Assembly: GCA_905220665.1 (NCBI GenBank)
Contig: CAJNAR010000170.1
Coordinates: 1-64,000, forward strand
DNA: 64,000 nt
Direction of reading: 5' to 3'
Origin: Albugo candida
Taxonomy: Eukaryota > Oomycota > Peronosporomycetes > Albuginales > Albuginaceae
In this document: piece after piece, positions 45,760 to 55,584 of the stretch
Layout of the letters: each line of letters begins with the position of its first letter
Numbering within the stretch: the stretch's first letter is position 1
Program-made: the position numbers and the translations under genes
The notes under the pieces: model-generated
Seen by the model: only the letters and a program-made list of their open reading frames with translations
What the model was told of the DNA's origin: nothing
Databases searched by the model: none

Positions 45760-47851
45760 AGATACATAACCAACACCCTCAAACATTCTAAACAGAAAAA
45801 ACCATTCCCTAGGCAGCATGGTACAACTATCAAAGCGCAAAAACCACCTGCAGAATGCCAGAAACGCAAAAAAAGTTATCACAGTTCACCACCATTTTCA
45901 CAGGATCCTGACAGGGGAAACAATATAGATGGTAGTGACCTGGAGAATGAGATTTTTGGAGAGGAACCAACAAGTGAAAAGGAAGAAGAGCAGACTGGAG
46001 GTGCAGTTGTACAGTTGGATGCAGCGATGTCACCAGCTCTTATTGCTCCAGTGCCAACCACCAACCGCCCATTTCGTTATGGTGGTGATTTACCGCCGAC
46101 ACGCCGACGTCACAAACAGAATCAACGCAAGTCAGCAGTAGGTTCACGAAAGGTTACCAGATATTTCATGCGGCAAGAGCCTGTGACAGCAGGAGTTTCT
46201 GCTGACGAAGATTACGAAACTGACGATGTTGAAGATAGCCCGTGGGAAGACGGGATCCTTGACAGTGCAATAGAAGAATTGGCAAAGATTGTCAAGATTG
46301 TCCAAATTGACAAAGCAAAGAAGCTGAATGAGGCAGAGCAGCTACGCGTGCAAGCTTTGAGTTTGTATCTCCGTCTTTACCAAAATGAGAGAAATCGCAC
46401 GAGCGCAAGCGACTTCGTCACCACAGCCATAGGAAAGGTCCCATACTTCTCACGTGCTTTACGCACATGGGCACGTGCATTTCTACAGGACCACAAGCTG
46501 CCAATGTCTCGACAAGGAAAACACGCAAATAGTTGTTCGTTTATGTGGGGTGAGGACATTGTGGGGCAATTACAGACCAATTTGCGCAAAAATAAATTCG
46601 CAGTTGGCATCACCAACCTTACAATTCACATCAATGATGTGATTCTCCCTTCCCTCGGTTATGCACCACCACCAACAATATCATCCCGAACTGCTACGCG
46701 ATGGGTGAAAGAAATGAAGCTTGGCTTTCGAGTGGTCCGCAAAGGTCTCTACATTAATGGACATGAGCGTGGTGATGTTGTGGCATACCGACATGAGTTT
46801 CTTGCACTAATGGAGGCATATGACCATAGGTTTACAGAAAATATGGAAGTTATGGAGTGGCCTGCAGATGGTGTGGAACCATTGATACTTGTTACGCATG
46901 ATGAGAGTGTTTTTTCAGCAAATGATGGTCAAGGAAACTCTGGCTGCCGGAGGGAGAGCAGCCATTGCGAAAAAAGGACAAGCACGTTCCCTTCACGATA
47001 ACGACTTTTTGACTGATGTTTGCGGGCGCTTGGCGCTCGATGAAGCAAAGCAGCTTGAGTATCCTGATGTGCCAAAAGAGTGCTGTGTTTACATGAAGCC
47101 TTGAAAGAATAACGATGGCTGGTGGACAGCAGAGCATCTGCATGCACAAGTCCGTGGCAAAGCTATTCCAATCTTCAATGCTCAATTTCCTGGAGCTCAA
47201 GCTTTATTTGCCCTCGGAAATGCAACCAGTCATGCTGCTTGTGCTGGTGATGCACTTGTTGCAAAGAAAATGAACCTTGGCCCTGGTGGAAAACAGCCAA
47301 AAATGAGGTATGATTTGAATAAATCATCACCGTAGTTACTGTAAACAATTAATTAATCTGTTCTTTTCTCGAGGCCAACGACTTATGGACACAATGTGCC
47401 TCAGAGCATGGTTTATTCAGACGATTATGAGAATGAGAAACTACGTGTTAAACCAAAGGGAATCAAGGTTGTTTTAAGCGAACGCGTTCTTTGGCAACCT
47501 GGCTTATGTTTGGTTTGCCCAAGTATTTTCAGATGCTCTGATACTCTTTCTTGCTGCGCTCGCACTGTCATGTCCGGACAGCCAGATTTTGTGGCCCAAC
47601 GTGGATTATTTGAGGAGGTGATTACAGCAGCTAGGCATGAAATCATATTCTACCCCAAATTCCATTGCGAGTTGAACCACATTGAGAACTTTTGGGGCGC
47701 CGCAAAGCAGTACACAAGGAATCACTGCAATTACTCCTGGGCTGGCTTGCAAAAAACTGTCCCCTCTACCATTTCCTCAATCAGCTTGACAACAATTCGC
47801 CGATTTGCATGCAAGACACAGCGGTACATGGATGTCTACCGTAAAATCTGA
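45760..47851 (+). pseudogene. DDE transposase 2, nearly complete with one intron
   Basis: The 328-codon frame ending at 47,001 is open upstream to about 45,760 with no ATG before 46,015. It holds a basic and acidic N-terminus, a helical DNA-binding part (ERNRTSASDFVTTAIGKVPY) and the first catalytic block LILVTHDESVFSAND. A frameshift near 46,945 moves into the next frame (AAIAKKGQARSLHDNDFLTD, YPDVPKECCVYMKP, a stop, NNDGWWTAEHL), then FPGAQALFALGNATSH. After a 66-bp intron it reads GIKVVLSERVLW and FYPKFHCELNHIENFWGAAK, ending ...RRFACKTQRYMDVYRKI. The second catalytic Asp, kept as FDN in the other copies, is LGN here, so the protein would be inactive even if the frame were intact. Confidence 0.8.
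47308..47373 (+). other. 66-bp GT-AG intron in DDE transposase 2
   Basis: GTATGATTTG...TTCTTTTCTCGAG interrupts ...KQPKM-R-PTTYGHN. Joining ATGAG to GCCAACGACT restores ATG AGG CCA ACG ACT with no frame change, while the intron contains stops. The minus-strand relative at 50.4 kb runs through this point without an intron (LMRSTIRGEENFKP), which supports the call. Confidence 0.75.
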
Positions 47852-48009
47852 GTGGAAAAGCTGCCGAATATGCAGTGAAGAAGTACCGTTCACACCGTCG
47901 CATCCCAGCCTCTGTTCTTATAAACGTTAATGCACTTTTGAAGTAGATTAGAGATATAGACAAAACCAACAAAGAAAATATGTAGGTCTGTATCAGATTT
48001 CTAACACAC

Positions 48010-48114
48010 TATCTTTTTTTAAATGGTCCTTTCTAATTGGCTAAAACAATTATCTTTTTTTAGGTGGTCCTTTCTAATTGGTTAACAAAAAGTATCTATT
48101 TTTAGATGTCCGCC
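48010..48114. repeat. ~41-bp subterminal tandem repeats of DDE transposon 2
   Basis: TATCTTTTTTTAAATGGTCC followed by TTTCTAATTGGCTAAAACAA (48,010-48,050), the same with AGG and GGTTAACAAAAAG (48,051-48,092), and a partial third (TATCTATTTTTAGATGTCC, 48,093 on). Confidence 0.8.
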
Positions 48115-48115
48115 C

Positions 48116-48264
48116 AAATTTCCATAGCTCCATACATAATCATGAAAATTTGCCGAACTTCAAAGGCTTCTAACTTCATCAAAAAAAATTTGCAAAAATC
48201 CGACTCTATTGCCAGGAAGCCACGGCAATATACTTTTAAGATATAGAGAGATATTTTTGTTTAA
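48116..48264. other. Spacer between DDE transposon 2 and LINE fragment 2
   Basis: AT-rich, no coding sense. Contains TATACTTTTAAG near 48,230, a weak direct (not inverted) echo of the DDE left terminus. Nothing else seen. Confidence 0.4.
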
Positions 48265-49640
48265 GTGAGTAATTGGGTGTCATGGAACAACCGATGTGGT
48301 TTCTTTGCGACCAAGAATTACATTATGAAGTTGCTACTCAAAATCCGAGTACGCAAAACCTTTGGTACAATCTTAGCACAGTGGACGACTCACTCACGCA
48401 TTATCGGAAATCTTTCGCTACATCTTTCTACTTCAAGACTTCTTCAAGAAAGCGGCACGTGGCCAACTGAGGAGGTTTTCGTCGACATATGTTACAGCGA
48501 CGAAGAGCTAAATACATCGGGTATGGCTGATACAAAGTTTCTGAGTCGACTACAACGAAGTTACTGAGATACTACAGCGTGTCCACTCGACGTTAGGTCT
48601 CATCACTTGGATTCAGCCAAATACAAGTGGTAGATTGTTTTATGTGGAAGTATAAGCAAGGAGAGGAAGAAATATTTCCCATCTATTCCCCGCCGTCAAC
48701 TCTCACGAATCGTCTGGAAACCTCCCGAACCAACCAAGAGGCATCCGATGTTGACATATTGGTCGTCGCGGGAGAGATTAGACGCGATGGAGTCATAACG
48801 AGTCAAACCATTTATGGCCTCATCACGGCATCTTCGGAAAGTTGTCTTGTCTATTTTTGAAGATCTTAAGCTCCTTCTGGAATTTTGGATGTTGTCAGCT
48901 CGATATCGTTTTTAGTTTTCAAAGGATATTCATTCCGACAATATATTGTGCGTGCAGCCTTCGTGCGGCGCAGAAAATCCGCTCAACATCTCTTTCTCGA
49001 GTGCGATGACACGTCACAATTATGGACGGAGTTACACCCTACATAAGATCAATTCTTCTCATCCCGACCATGCTGGTCGCATATTGCATGTGTAATTGTG
49101 TCAGTACTACGGTCGGCATGGAAGGATTATCAGCAAATTACATCAGATGTATGGAACGCATTGCAAGCGGTGACGCTGCCGTTTGTCTGGACCAATCCGA
49201 ATCGTCGTTTATTCGATCGGCGATCAGCAACTGCGACAGTTTCATTACTTACCGTGATTTACACCACGCTAAGTGCGTACGTTGGGTACTGTCGAAAACA
49301 GTGTTGCGATCAAGACTTAACGCATTCGGCTGGCATAGGTGTTGGACTAACTCGCAACGCAGGATCATACGTTGGTTTTTTCAATTGTCGAAGATCATTG
49401 CTGTCGTTACTACATAGGCAAGCCGAAATGCAAGCGCAACTCGGATCCTATTCCTAGTTGGACGGCTATGTTCAGCCTAGTATGGCACAACCAATTTTCA
49501 AAACACGGTGCTTTCGCACCATTTCTACAACTTTGTATCATTTACACGATGGACACAGTCTCGTACTGTGGTGTTGAGGCTACCACAATACAGGACTATA
49601 AAAAGAAGTCATTTGATCATTTCTCACTGATATTTTCACG
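48265..49640 (+). pseudogene. LINE fragment 2, ORF2 C-terminal part and RT zinc knuckle
   Basis: Starts with WVSWNNRCGFFATKNYIMKL (matching TTWNNRCGFTATKSYITKLL at 61.1 kb in the minus LINE), continues with RVRKTFGTILAQWTTHSRII, then frame-shifted zinc-knuckle codons (the ...QHLFLECDD.T.QLW...L block, 48,970-49,030). The tail is YQQITSDVWNALQAVTLPFV and NRRLFDRRSATATVSLLTVI. The 3' flank to about 49,640 also matches the minus LINE (GGACACAGTCTCGTA). Its first ~20 codons overlap what LINE copy 1 still has before 45,609, so it is a separate 5'-truncated copy rather than the other half of copy 1. Confidence 0.75.
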
Positions 49641-49949
49641 ATACGTTTATTATGTGTACTGTATACACTTCACGACACTTATAATCAGCAATTTTTGCCC
49701 CTCTGCCCTTCCGTTAAGGCTTCTCGGATATGCGTATAGCAAACAATACGCAACCACTATAAGATAGTTCATTGATCGGGCTACGTTTTAGTGGTTTAGG
49801 ATTTTAACTAGGTCAATTCTCCATGTAACAGTAACGGTTCGAAATCCGGCAAAAAATCGTGTATCTGGCTGAGGGGGGCTGTACAAAATAGGATATACAT
49901 TTTTAGCCAATGATTGATGACCTTTGAGAAGTAAAAAGGAAAGCAGCCG
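49641..49949. other. Spacer between LINE fragment 2 and DDE copy 3
   Basis: No coding sense. GGTTCGAAATCC near 49,836 resembles a Pol III B box with one extra base, but no A box accompanies it. Confidence 0.4.
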
Positions 49950-51960
49950 TCAGCTCACTTGTCAAAATGTCAATGTCAATTTGGAACAGGCCGATGAAAC
50001 CGATATTTGCGAACAGCGTATTCTGCCTGTTATCCACTCAACCCCTTGTGATACACATCCATATATCGCCGGACTTTTCTTGCAGATCGCCAAATTTGGT
50101 TCAATGGGACGGAGGCAACTGCTCTTGGGACTGTATTACGCCATCCAACTCACGAATAATCGCAGTTTTTCCGCGCTAAATGTTTTGCAGCTCCCCAGTA
50201 GTTTTCAATATAACTTTGCGCGCAGTGATACTTTGAGTAGAAGATCACCAGCATGCCTCGATGCGAAACAAAGTTGCTATGACCTTTGTTGCCCACCAAT
50301 AGGTTTTTTCAACCTCGCATGCAGCTCAATCTGATACCTTCCCGGGACGGCCTCGTTTCTGTAGAACAACTTTGATGCCCTTCGATTGTTTGCGACAACC
50401 AAGTTTTGGGTGATCTTTTCAAAATCATGGTTTGAAGTTTTCCTCACCCCGGATGGTGCTTCGCATAAGTGGAAATTTACTACCACTACCCAGATTTATC
50501 CGGTTTGCGTGAAGGGCATTAGGTACAAAGGCACAGTGCCCAGTTGCATTATCAAACCCAAACAAGGCTTGCTTTCCGGGAAACTGGGCTACAAAAATGT
50601 ATATCGCCCTCTCATTCACCTTCTTCAGTAGGTCTTCAGCACTCCACCAACCATCATGTTGGGTTTCCGCGCGCATAATCACACAAGCTCCAGAGGGAAG
50701 GTTGGGGTGCTGCATCTTGTTTTCATTTTCCAGTGCTAAGTGACCTCATACATCCCTAAGGGAGTCGCTGACATTAATAGAGCGTTCTTGATCTTTCTTG
50801 CGCAGCGGCTGCTCACCAGTGGGCAACTATAAGCGTTTCAAGCCGTCATGGGAGGCAAAGGTGCTCTCGTATTGTGTCATCAAAGTCAAAGAGCGCATCC
50901 CTTACACCGGCCCCATAGACGAATATTCTCATCATTTCCATCTAAGCCCCCAATACCGGCAAATGTTCTTCATGCTTACGCTTTTGTTTCAAGAACATTT
51001 GACGATAAGCAACCACATATTCTCGCTCATGATCATCGATATGTATGTGTTTTTGAACACCAAGGAACGAAATATCCAGGGAATGCATCCAGCTCATCGT
51101 CGTCCGTTCTGAAATAATATGTGATATTGCTGCTAAGACGAAATACACTCCTCGTCCTGTAAAATGTTCGGGCGCTTTGCATACTTGCCTTGGAGAGACA
51201 AAGGGAGTTTGCCATCCTTTAGCAACAATTGCACCATAGTGCTGACACAACATGTGTGCGAATTCATATGGCGGCACCCTCAGCGATCAGCTTACTTTCT
51301 TCGAGGCGTCCTTTACTCGCCTTGCGCAGACGCAACTAATACAACTAGCAACCATAGGGATTCCTGGTGCTTGCGTTTGCTGGAGATCCTGATTTCCCGC
51401 TGCCAACAGCTGCTCAATGGCAGTGTTCAGTACCCTCTCTGATCACAGAGACTACTCTTTCTCGTCACTATCTGATGGAAGATGCTGAATAGTTGCGGTC
51501 TCCGTTGTTTGCGCTTCATCGTCCTGTTCTATGTTTACTTCACCGGGGGTGCCTAGTAGCTGATTAGAGGCCAGCAACCAGCGGCAGAGCATCTCCTGCG
51601 CTGCGTGCCGAGTTACCAACATAGCGCGAAGGTCTATTCGATGACGCATCTGGCTGCGCGGCTCTCAGTGCCGCCAGAAACATTCTTAGAATGTTTTCTG
51701 CAACGCCTTCTGCTTCTTATTCTTCAGCGCCCAAATCCTCACCTAGACCCAAGGATTCTTCCCCTAAACTACAACTGGCGTCAACAGAGCTACCAGGCTC
51801 GGACAAACTACGTTCCTCCATCTTTCGGCGCTTATTTCCACAGCCAGTTTGGACCTAGCCTTCATATTTTGATGTAGTCTAGTATGACGCGGCATTGGGA
51901 AATGCAGGCAGGGAAGAACACAGCTCGGATGCGGTGGAAAAGCCTCGTTCAGTATGGTTC
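49950..51960 (-). mobile_element. DDE transposon copy 3, decayed
   Basis: Minus-strand relative of DDE transposons 1 and 2. Coding remnants run from about 51,650 to 49,960, and termini could not be identified. It lies in inverted orientation to DDE transposon 2, 2 kb away. Confidence 0.7.
49960..51649 (-). pseudogene. DDE transposase 3 remnant
   Basis: N-terminal acidic part 51,649-51,452 (ending HLPSDSDEKE). 51,277-50,942 has HIHIDDHEREYVVAYRQMFL, matching YINGHERGDVVAYRHEFLAL of copy 2. Near 50,880 the first catalytic block reads LTLMTQYESTFASHDG: the usual HDES is QYES, so the first Asp is lost. 50,715-50,425 reads TQHDGWWSAEDLLKKVNERA, FPGKQALFGFDNATGH (second Asp kept), then DHPKLGCRKQSKGIKVVLQK. 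After a deletion of the CCART...GLFEE segment, shifted codons near 50,200 give YIENYWGAAKHLARKNC (last Glu kept) and RRYMDVYHKGLSG near 50,060. Multiple stops. Confidence 0.75.
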
Positions 51961-52059
51961 TGGTCCACACAAGTAATGGGGCCCCTATAAATTAATAAAA
52001 TTTTCAAAATTTGGCCACCCAACTCACCTATTCATGGTTATAAATGCCTTGCACCTTAT

Positions 52060-52335
52060 GTTATTTAAGATAGCCTAGGCAACTAGAGAAGTCAGTCTAA
52101 TTTTAGTAATGTCGACACCTCCAACTGAAGCAGTAAAACAGCTACCTTATCGACCAATCATATTAATTTTAGACAAATGAGCCAACTAGAGGTATTTTGT
52201 CGGTGCAATTAGTCAATACTCATGTGGCGATAGTCGAAACGTCTGTGGCAATAGGCACACCCTTACTAAAATTGGACGTAAATGACTTCTTGACTTCTAT
52301 TTTAGTTAGAAATGTAAAATTATTTTTTTCAACAA
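52060..52335. mobile_element. Small MITE with ~27-bp inverted ends
   Basis: The left part GAAGTCAGTCTAATTTTAGTAA (52,090-52,112) and the reverse complement of 52,268-52,300 (GAAGTCATTTACGTCCAATTTTAGTAA, interrupted by five extra bases) are inverted repeats. The interior (GCTACCTTATCGACCAATCA through TGTGGCAATAGGCACACCC) matches the 41.2-kb copy in opposite orientation. The outer left part (TTATTTAAGATAGCCTAGGC, AACTAGAGAAGTCAG) reappears inverted at 59,578-59,645. No coding capacity. Confidence 0.7.
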
Positions 52336-52426
52336 AATTGTGGGAGTAATAAGATAAGTAGGTATGATGTAATCGAAATAGAAATGTAATTAAAAAAACG
52401 TTGTGGGGATAGCAATACCAAAAAAA
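52336..52426. other. AT-rich spacer
   Basis: Poly-T and poly-A runs only. No feature seen. Confidence 0.4.
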
Positions 52427-52640
52427 GGGAACGTTATTCAGCCCCCACCTTTTCTATAATCATCCCCCAGCCTCCATAAATTCATGGGAATTGTAGCCTT
52501 TGGTTGGTTTAAAGAAATATAACAGAATAAATAAAATTAAATTACGGAATCGTTATCCAGCCCCCACCCTTATTGAAATTAGTAGAAAGTGTGGCCTCTG
52601 ATTGGTCTGGATAAGTGCAACGGAATAAATACAATGGAAT
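52427..52640 (+). repeat. Left arm of the foldback element
   Basis: Two tandem blocks beginning GTTATTCAGCCCCCACC (52,433) and CGTTATCCAGCCCCCACCC (52,550), each ending in a TTGGT motif followed by purine-rich AT sequence. Inverted relative to 53,210-53,507. Confidence 0.85.
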
Positions 52641-52799
52641 TGAACAAAAAAACTTCGATTTCTGCAATTTTGTACGACTTAATCCAAGTCTGTATCCAAA
52701 TCTAGTGCTGCAGGTGTTGCTGGTGTTGTTAGTGCTCTTGGTGCAACTATAGATTCTTGACGGTAGCTTCTTGCATTGTGGCCTGTTTTTTTTCATTTC

Positions 52800-53262
52800 C
52801 GACATCTTCGGCGACGCATATGAGCATCAGAAGCAGAAGTAATATGCTCGAGCTTCGATGGAAGTCACTGCGTTGAGCTCGATGGCCTACCACGCGTGCG
52901 CACTTGCACAGTATCGCGAATTTCTATCTCTGGGACTGCCAGGATATAGTCTAGCAGTAAACGCTTACGATGATTGGAAGCATCCTTATACTCATCAGTA
53001 ATTCTTTTTAATGCTTTCTCAATTCCAACTGGCATGGTTCCAGCCTCAATGTGAACTGGCATTGATTGTACGTACACCAATGCGAATCAAAATCATTATC
53101 AGACAGCGGCATTACTTGTTGACGAAAAACATAAGCGCATGGATATCCCATTCTAGATGTCAACAAGCCTACAAGTAAATTGAAGTTGCAGGAGATAACA
53201 GTGCGATTCATATATTTTTTGTTTGTTCCGTTGCATCTATTCAGACCAATCAGAGGCCACAC
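52800..53262 (-). pseudogene. MULE transposase C-terminal remnant (SWIM and zinc knuckle)
   Basis: The minus strand reads VISCNFNLLVGLLTSRMGYP followed by CAYVFRQQVMPLSDNDFDSHW (53,200-53,075). This is a SWIM zinc finger CxC..CxH with the last His changed to Tyr, followed by the usual DFD..W. A second frame (53,080-52,865) reads KALKRITDEYKDASNHRKRL and RTRGRPSSSTQ, a basic GRP patch. Near 52,800 KTGHNARSY resembles the last part of a CCHC zinc knuckle. The catalytic domain is absent. Compare the MULE remnant at 40.1-41.0 kb. Confidence 0.65.
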
Positions 53263-53507
53263 TTTCTATTAATTTATGAAGGGTGGTGCTGGATAACGAT
53301 TCTCGTAATTTTATTTTATTTGCTCTGTTATATTTGTTTAAACCAATCAGAGGCCACAAATGTATTGTTTTATGGAGGCTGTGGGCTGGTTAGCGACTCC
53401 CTTTATTATTTCATTATATCTGTTTAAACCAATCAGAGGCTACGATTTCCATTAATTTATGGAGGCTGGTGGCTGATTACAAAAAAAATGGGGGCTTAAC
53501 GATTCCC
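53210..53507 (-). repeat. Right arm of the foldback element
   Basis: Three tandem blocks, each with ACCAATCAGAGG(C/T) near 53,247, 53,344 and 53,431 and a GGAGGCTG(G/T)..GCTG-like end. Inverted relative to the left arm. Confidence 0.85.
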
Positions 53508-54177
53508 AAAAAAAAATAGAAAGGGCAGGTCACGGAAGGAAGGAGTGAAGGAATATCATTTCTCCGCTTATGTGGTGTAAAGCTGGCACAAATATCGGAG
53601 GCGACTTATTTTTTGTTACAAGGTACAGTACCATGAGAGTTGATGTCGTATTCGGGTCAGATAGTAGATTTCTTTTAAATTGGAAGTATGTGACACTCCA
53701 ATTGCCTGATCTTACATACTCGTAGTTGCATAGCGGATATATAAAGTCGCTGATGACGACATAGTGCGACCTGCACACCGTTCACAGGCCGACGCTGATG
53801 GGAAGCCACTGCGTTAAGCCCATGCAGACTTTGGCCACTCACGTAACGCAATCGTTATAAGTGCCTCTATAACAAATATGTAGTGATGGCACAGGCAACG
53901 TACAGACAGCCTTCTCATTCGGCACACCGTTTGCCGCTAGATCATTATGTTCGAGCTTTCACGAGCAAATATTAGGAAAATTTGTCTACCTCTCAGCTAG
54001 ACACAGATATTGCTGTTCGATCCAGGATGTAAGTGCGGGTGGACACATACGCTACTTTCTGCAAGCCAAAAGGATGCGTTCTGACTACGAACTTTACATG
54101 CAGCCGCATGTATGGAAGAATAATCCTCGACATTACGCTAATATAACGAGTATTCTGCCTTGACAGCACGCGCATTG
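53508..54177. other. No recognisable gene
   Basis: Several short frames on the minus strand (53,530-53,778 and 53,993-54,226) lack known motifs. The 53,993-54,226 frame lies directly downstream of the possible secreted ORF at 54,178-54,360, in a different frame, and could be its continuation after a frameshift. Nothing else is supported. Confidence 0.4.
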
Positions 54178-54360
54178 TCAACAACCACTCTTTAGCCCGC
54201 TGATTGCAGCGTTTGAAAATTTGCATCCGGGAATGAGGTCGGAATGGACTTGAATGGAACTCCTCACCGCTATATCATTAGTACACATGACTAATGTGTG
54301 CATCTGACCCCACCACATAAAAATTACGAATGACAGAACTGAGATGCCAGCTGCAATCAT
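54178..54360 (-). CDS. Possible small secreted protein (60 aa), doubtful
   Basis: MIAAGISVLSFVIFMWWGQM starts with a hydrophobic stretch of signal-peptide type, followed by a polar region (CTNDIAVRSSIQVHSDLIPG) and a stop after 60 residues. A second open frame overlaps its last 16 codons and continues to 53,993 (RAKEWLLTMRVLSRQ), so this may be the 5' part of a frame-shifted longer gene. I recognise no family. A hydrophobic run can arise by chance in AT-rich sequence, hence the low confidence. Confidence 0.2.
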   Translation of the reverse strand: MIAAGISVLSFVIFMWWGQMHTLVMCTNDIAVRSSIQVHSDLIPGCKFSNAAISGLKSGC

Positions 54361-55584
54361 CCAGTTCCCGAAAATACAACACCCTAATTATCGGAGTCAG
54401 TGTTGCAATTAAAGCATTACAGCGATATGAAATGTTTCTTGTCACCGGTCTCACGAGTTTGTGACTTGAATTTTGATGCGTACCAATTGTAATACCGGAT
54501 AGTCAACTTCATGAATAGTTATTGCCCTATATCCTCTTCCACACGGATGTGTTCAAGTTGATGCTAAGATATCGAGCCCATTGAAACAAATGATGGCCCG
54601 TTTACTACTAGCCCAAGTAGATCAAGTACGGCTGGAGATCCCACAGCCGAGGTGGTTCGGTGTAATGACCTACGGTGCGCCAAAAACGATGAACGATGGA
54701 GCACATGATGGTATGCCACCGATGGGACTCGAAGCAAAAGTTTCATCGTATCCCTCAGGGGATATCAGATTTACATTGCATATGGTTGTTAGCATGTTCT
54801 CGTTACGCTGCGGGACTATTTGGATTGTTAAAATATTAAAACCACCAAAACGAAGGGAGAACCGGTTCACGGTAAGCAAACTACCTCAGTATGCTTTGGT
54901 CACGTCACTACATACCTTCTATTCATGAAATTACTCCGACTTGACGAGGAGTTTGGTAAATGATCTGAGATCCCAGGAAATCTCAAACGCAATCATGAAC
55001 GCACGGAAAGGAGAGATTATGACGTGTTATCTAATTTCATCATTCGATGGAGATAAACTATGCGCAAAGTAGTTGGATTGAAGCTTTGTACGTGAATATA
55101 CATGCTACTTGCTACGGTCTGTAGTCGCGTTGGAGCAACTTAATGTGCTAAGAGAAAACGTTCACGACAGGCGAAGTTTGCTGAACGTACTTTGCATAAG
55201 GTCAGGTCGCGACTCAGATTATGTGCGGCATGCTAAACGAGCTTGGACTATCCAGGAATGCGGCTCCAACGTTCATCATCGACAAGATGGACACGACGGA
55301 GGTAACTCAAACTCATATACTCTCTATCGCTCATCTTTCTATTATAGCGGAGACTTTTTTGGAAGTCCTATTTCTCAGCCTCTTCGAGATTTTTTTGTAA
55401 CGACACGAAGCATCAGCATGCATGACCAACAAACGTCATACCGTCATACGAGCTGTCTGGGGTGCGATTCTAGTGAGCGTATTGTTTTCGAAATACAGCG
55501 CTTATATTTCGCATGTTCAAAGTGTGAAATATAGCCCACCGCAACAGAGAGTTGTAATTCATATTTGTGTTAGTAAGAGGCATC
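54361..55584. other. Intergenic stretch with unassigned open frames
   Basis: + strand frames 54,581-54,928 and 55,109-55,534 have no recognisable domain. Between 55,302 and 55,347 an intron-like segment GTAACTCAAAC...TCTATTATAG lies after a frame reading MLNELGLSRNAAPTFIIDKM, which would end about 25 codons later in the next exon. This could be the tail of a host gene or its remnant. I see too little of it to call a gene. Confidence 0.35.

Larger units (their letters stand above)
45610..48115 (+). mobile_element. DDE transposon 2
   Basis: Begins with TATACTTCTAACGTGACA, the same terminus as DDE transposon 1 at 35,193, which fixes the left edge. Two ~31-bp direct repeats (CCTGTTTTGTGAACCA, 45,632-45,682) follow. 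Near the right end, 48,010-48,114 has two full and one partial ~41-bp repeats (TATCTTTTTTTA..TGGTCC, TTTCTAATTGG). Their reverse complement (AACCAATTAGAAAGG) resembles the left repeats (GAACCAATCGGAATCC), so the two ends carry inverted subterminal repeat clusters, a usual place for transposase binding. The right terminus itself was not found, so the end is approximate. Confidence 0.75.
52427..53507. mobile_element. 1,081-bp foldback MULE-derived element
   Basis: Left end GGGAACGTTATTCAGCCCCC and right end, read inverted, GGGAATCGTTAAGCCCCCA. Each arm is built from tandem ~80-150-bp blocks of the form CGTTA(T/A)CCAGCCCCCACC, CTCCATAAATT and GTGGCCTCTGATTGGTYTRAA: two blocks on the left, three on the right. 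A-runs flank both ends, so a target duplication cannot be read. The core (52,640-53,210) encodes MULE transposase remnants on the minus strand. Long arms of tandem subterminal blocks are the hallmark of foldback elements. Confidence 0.85.

Noticed and set aside
48265..49640. LINE fragment 2 as the continuation of LINE copy 1 after DDE insertion
   Set aside because: Its first ~20 codons repeat sequence still present at the end of copy 1, and no target duplication was found, so they are more likely separate copies.
49830..49850. GGTTCGAAATCC as a tRNA T-arm/B box
   Set aside because: One base too long for the consensus and no A box or acceptor stem is in range.
41180..52270. An 11-kb giant transposon bounded by the inverted AAGGGTGTG repeats
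   Set aside because: The repeats are better explained as two copies of a small MITE, because the 52-kb copy has its own internal inverted ends; the interior is a mixture of unrelated LINE and DDE elements.
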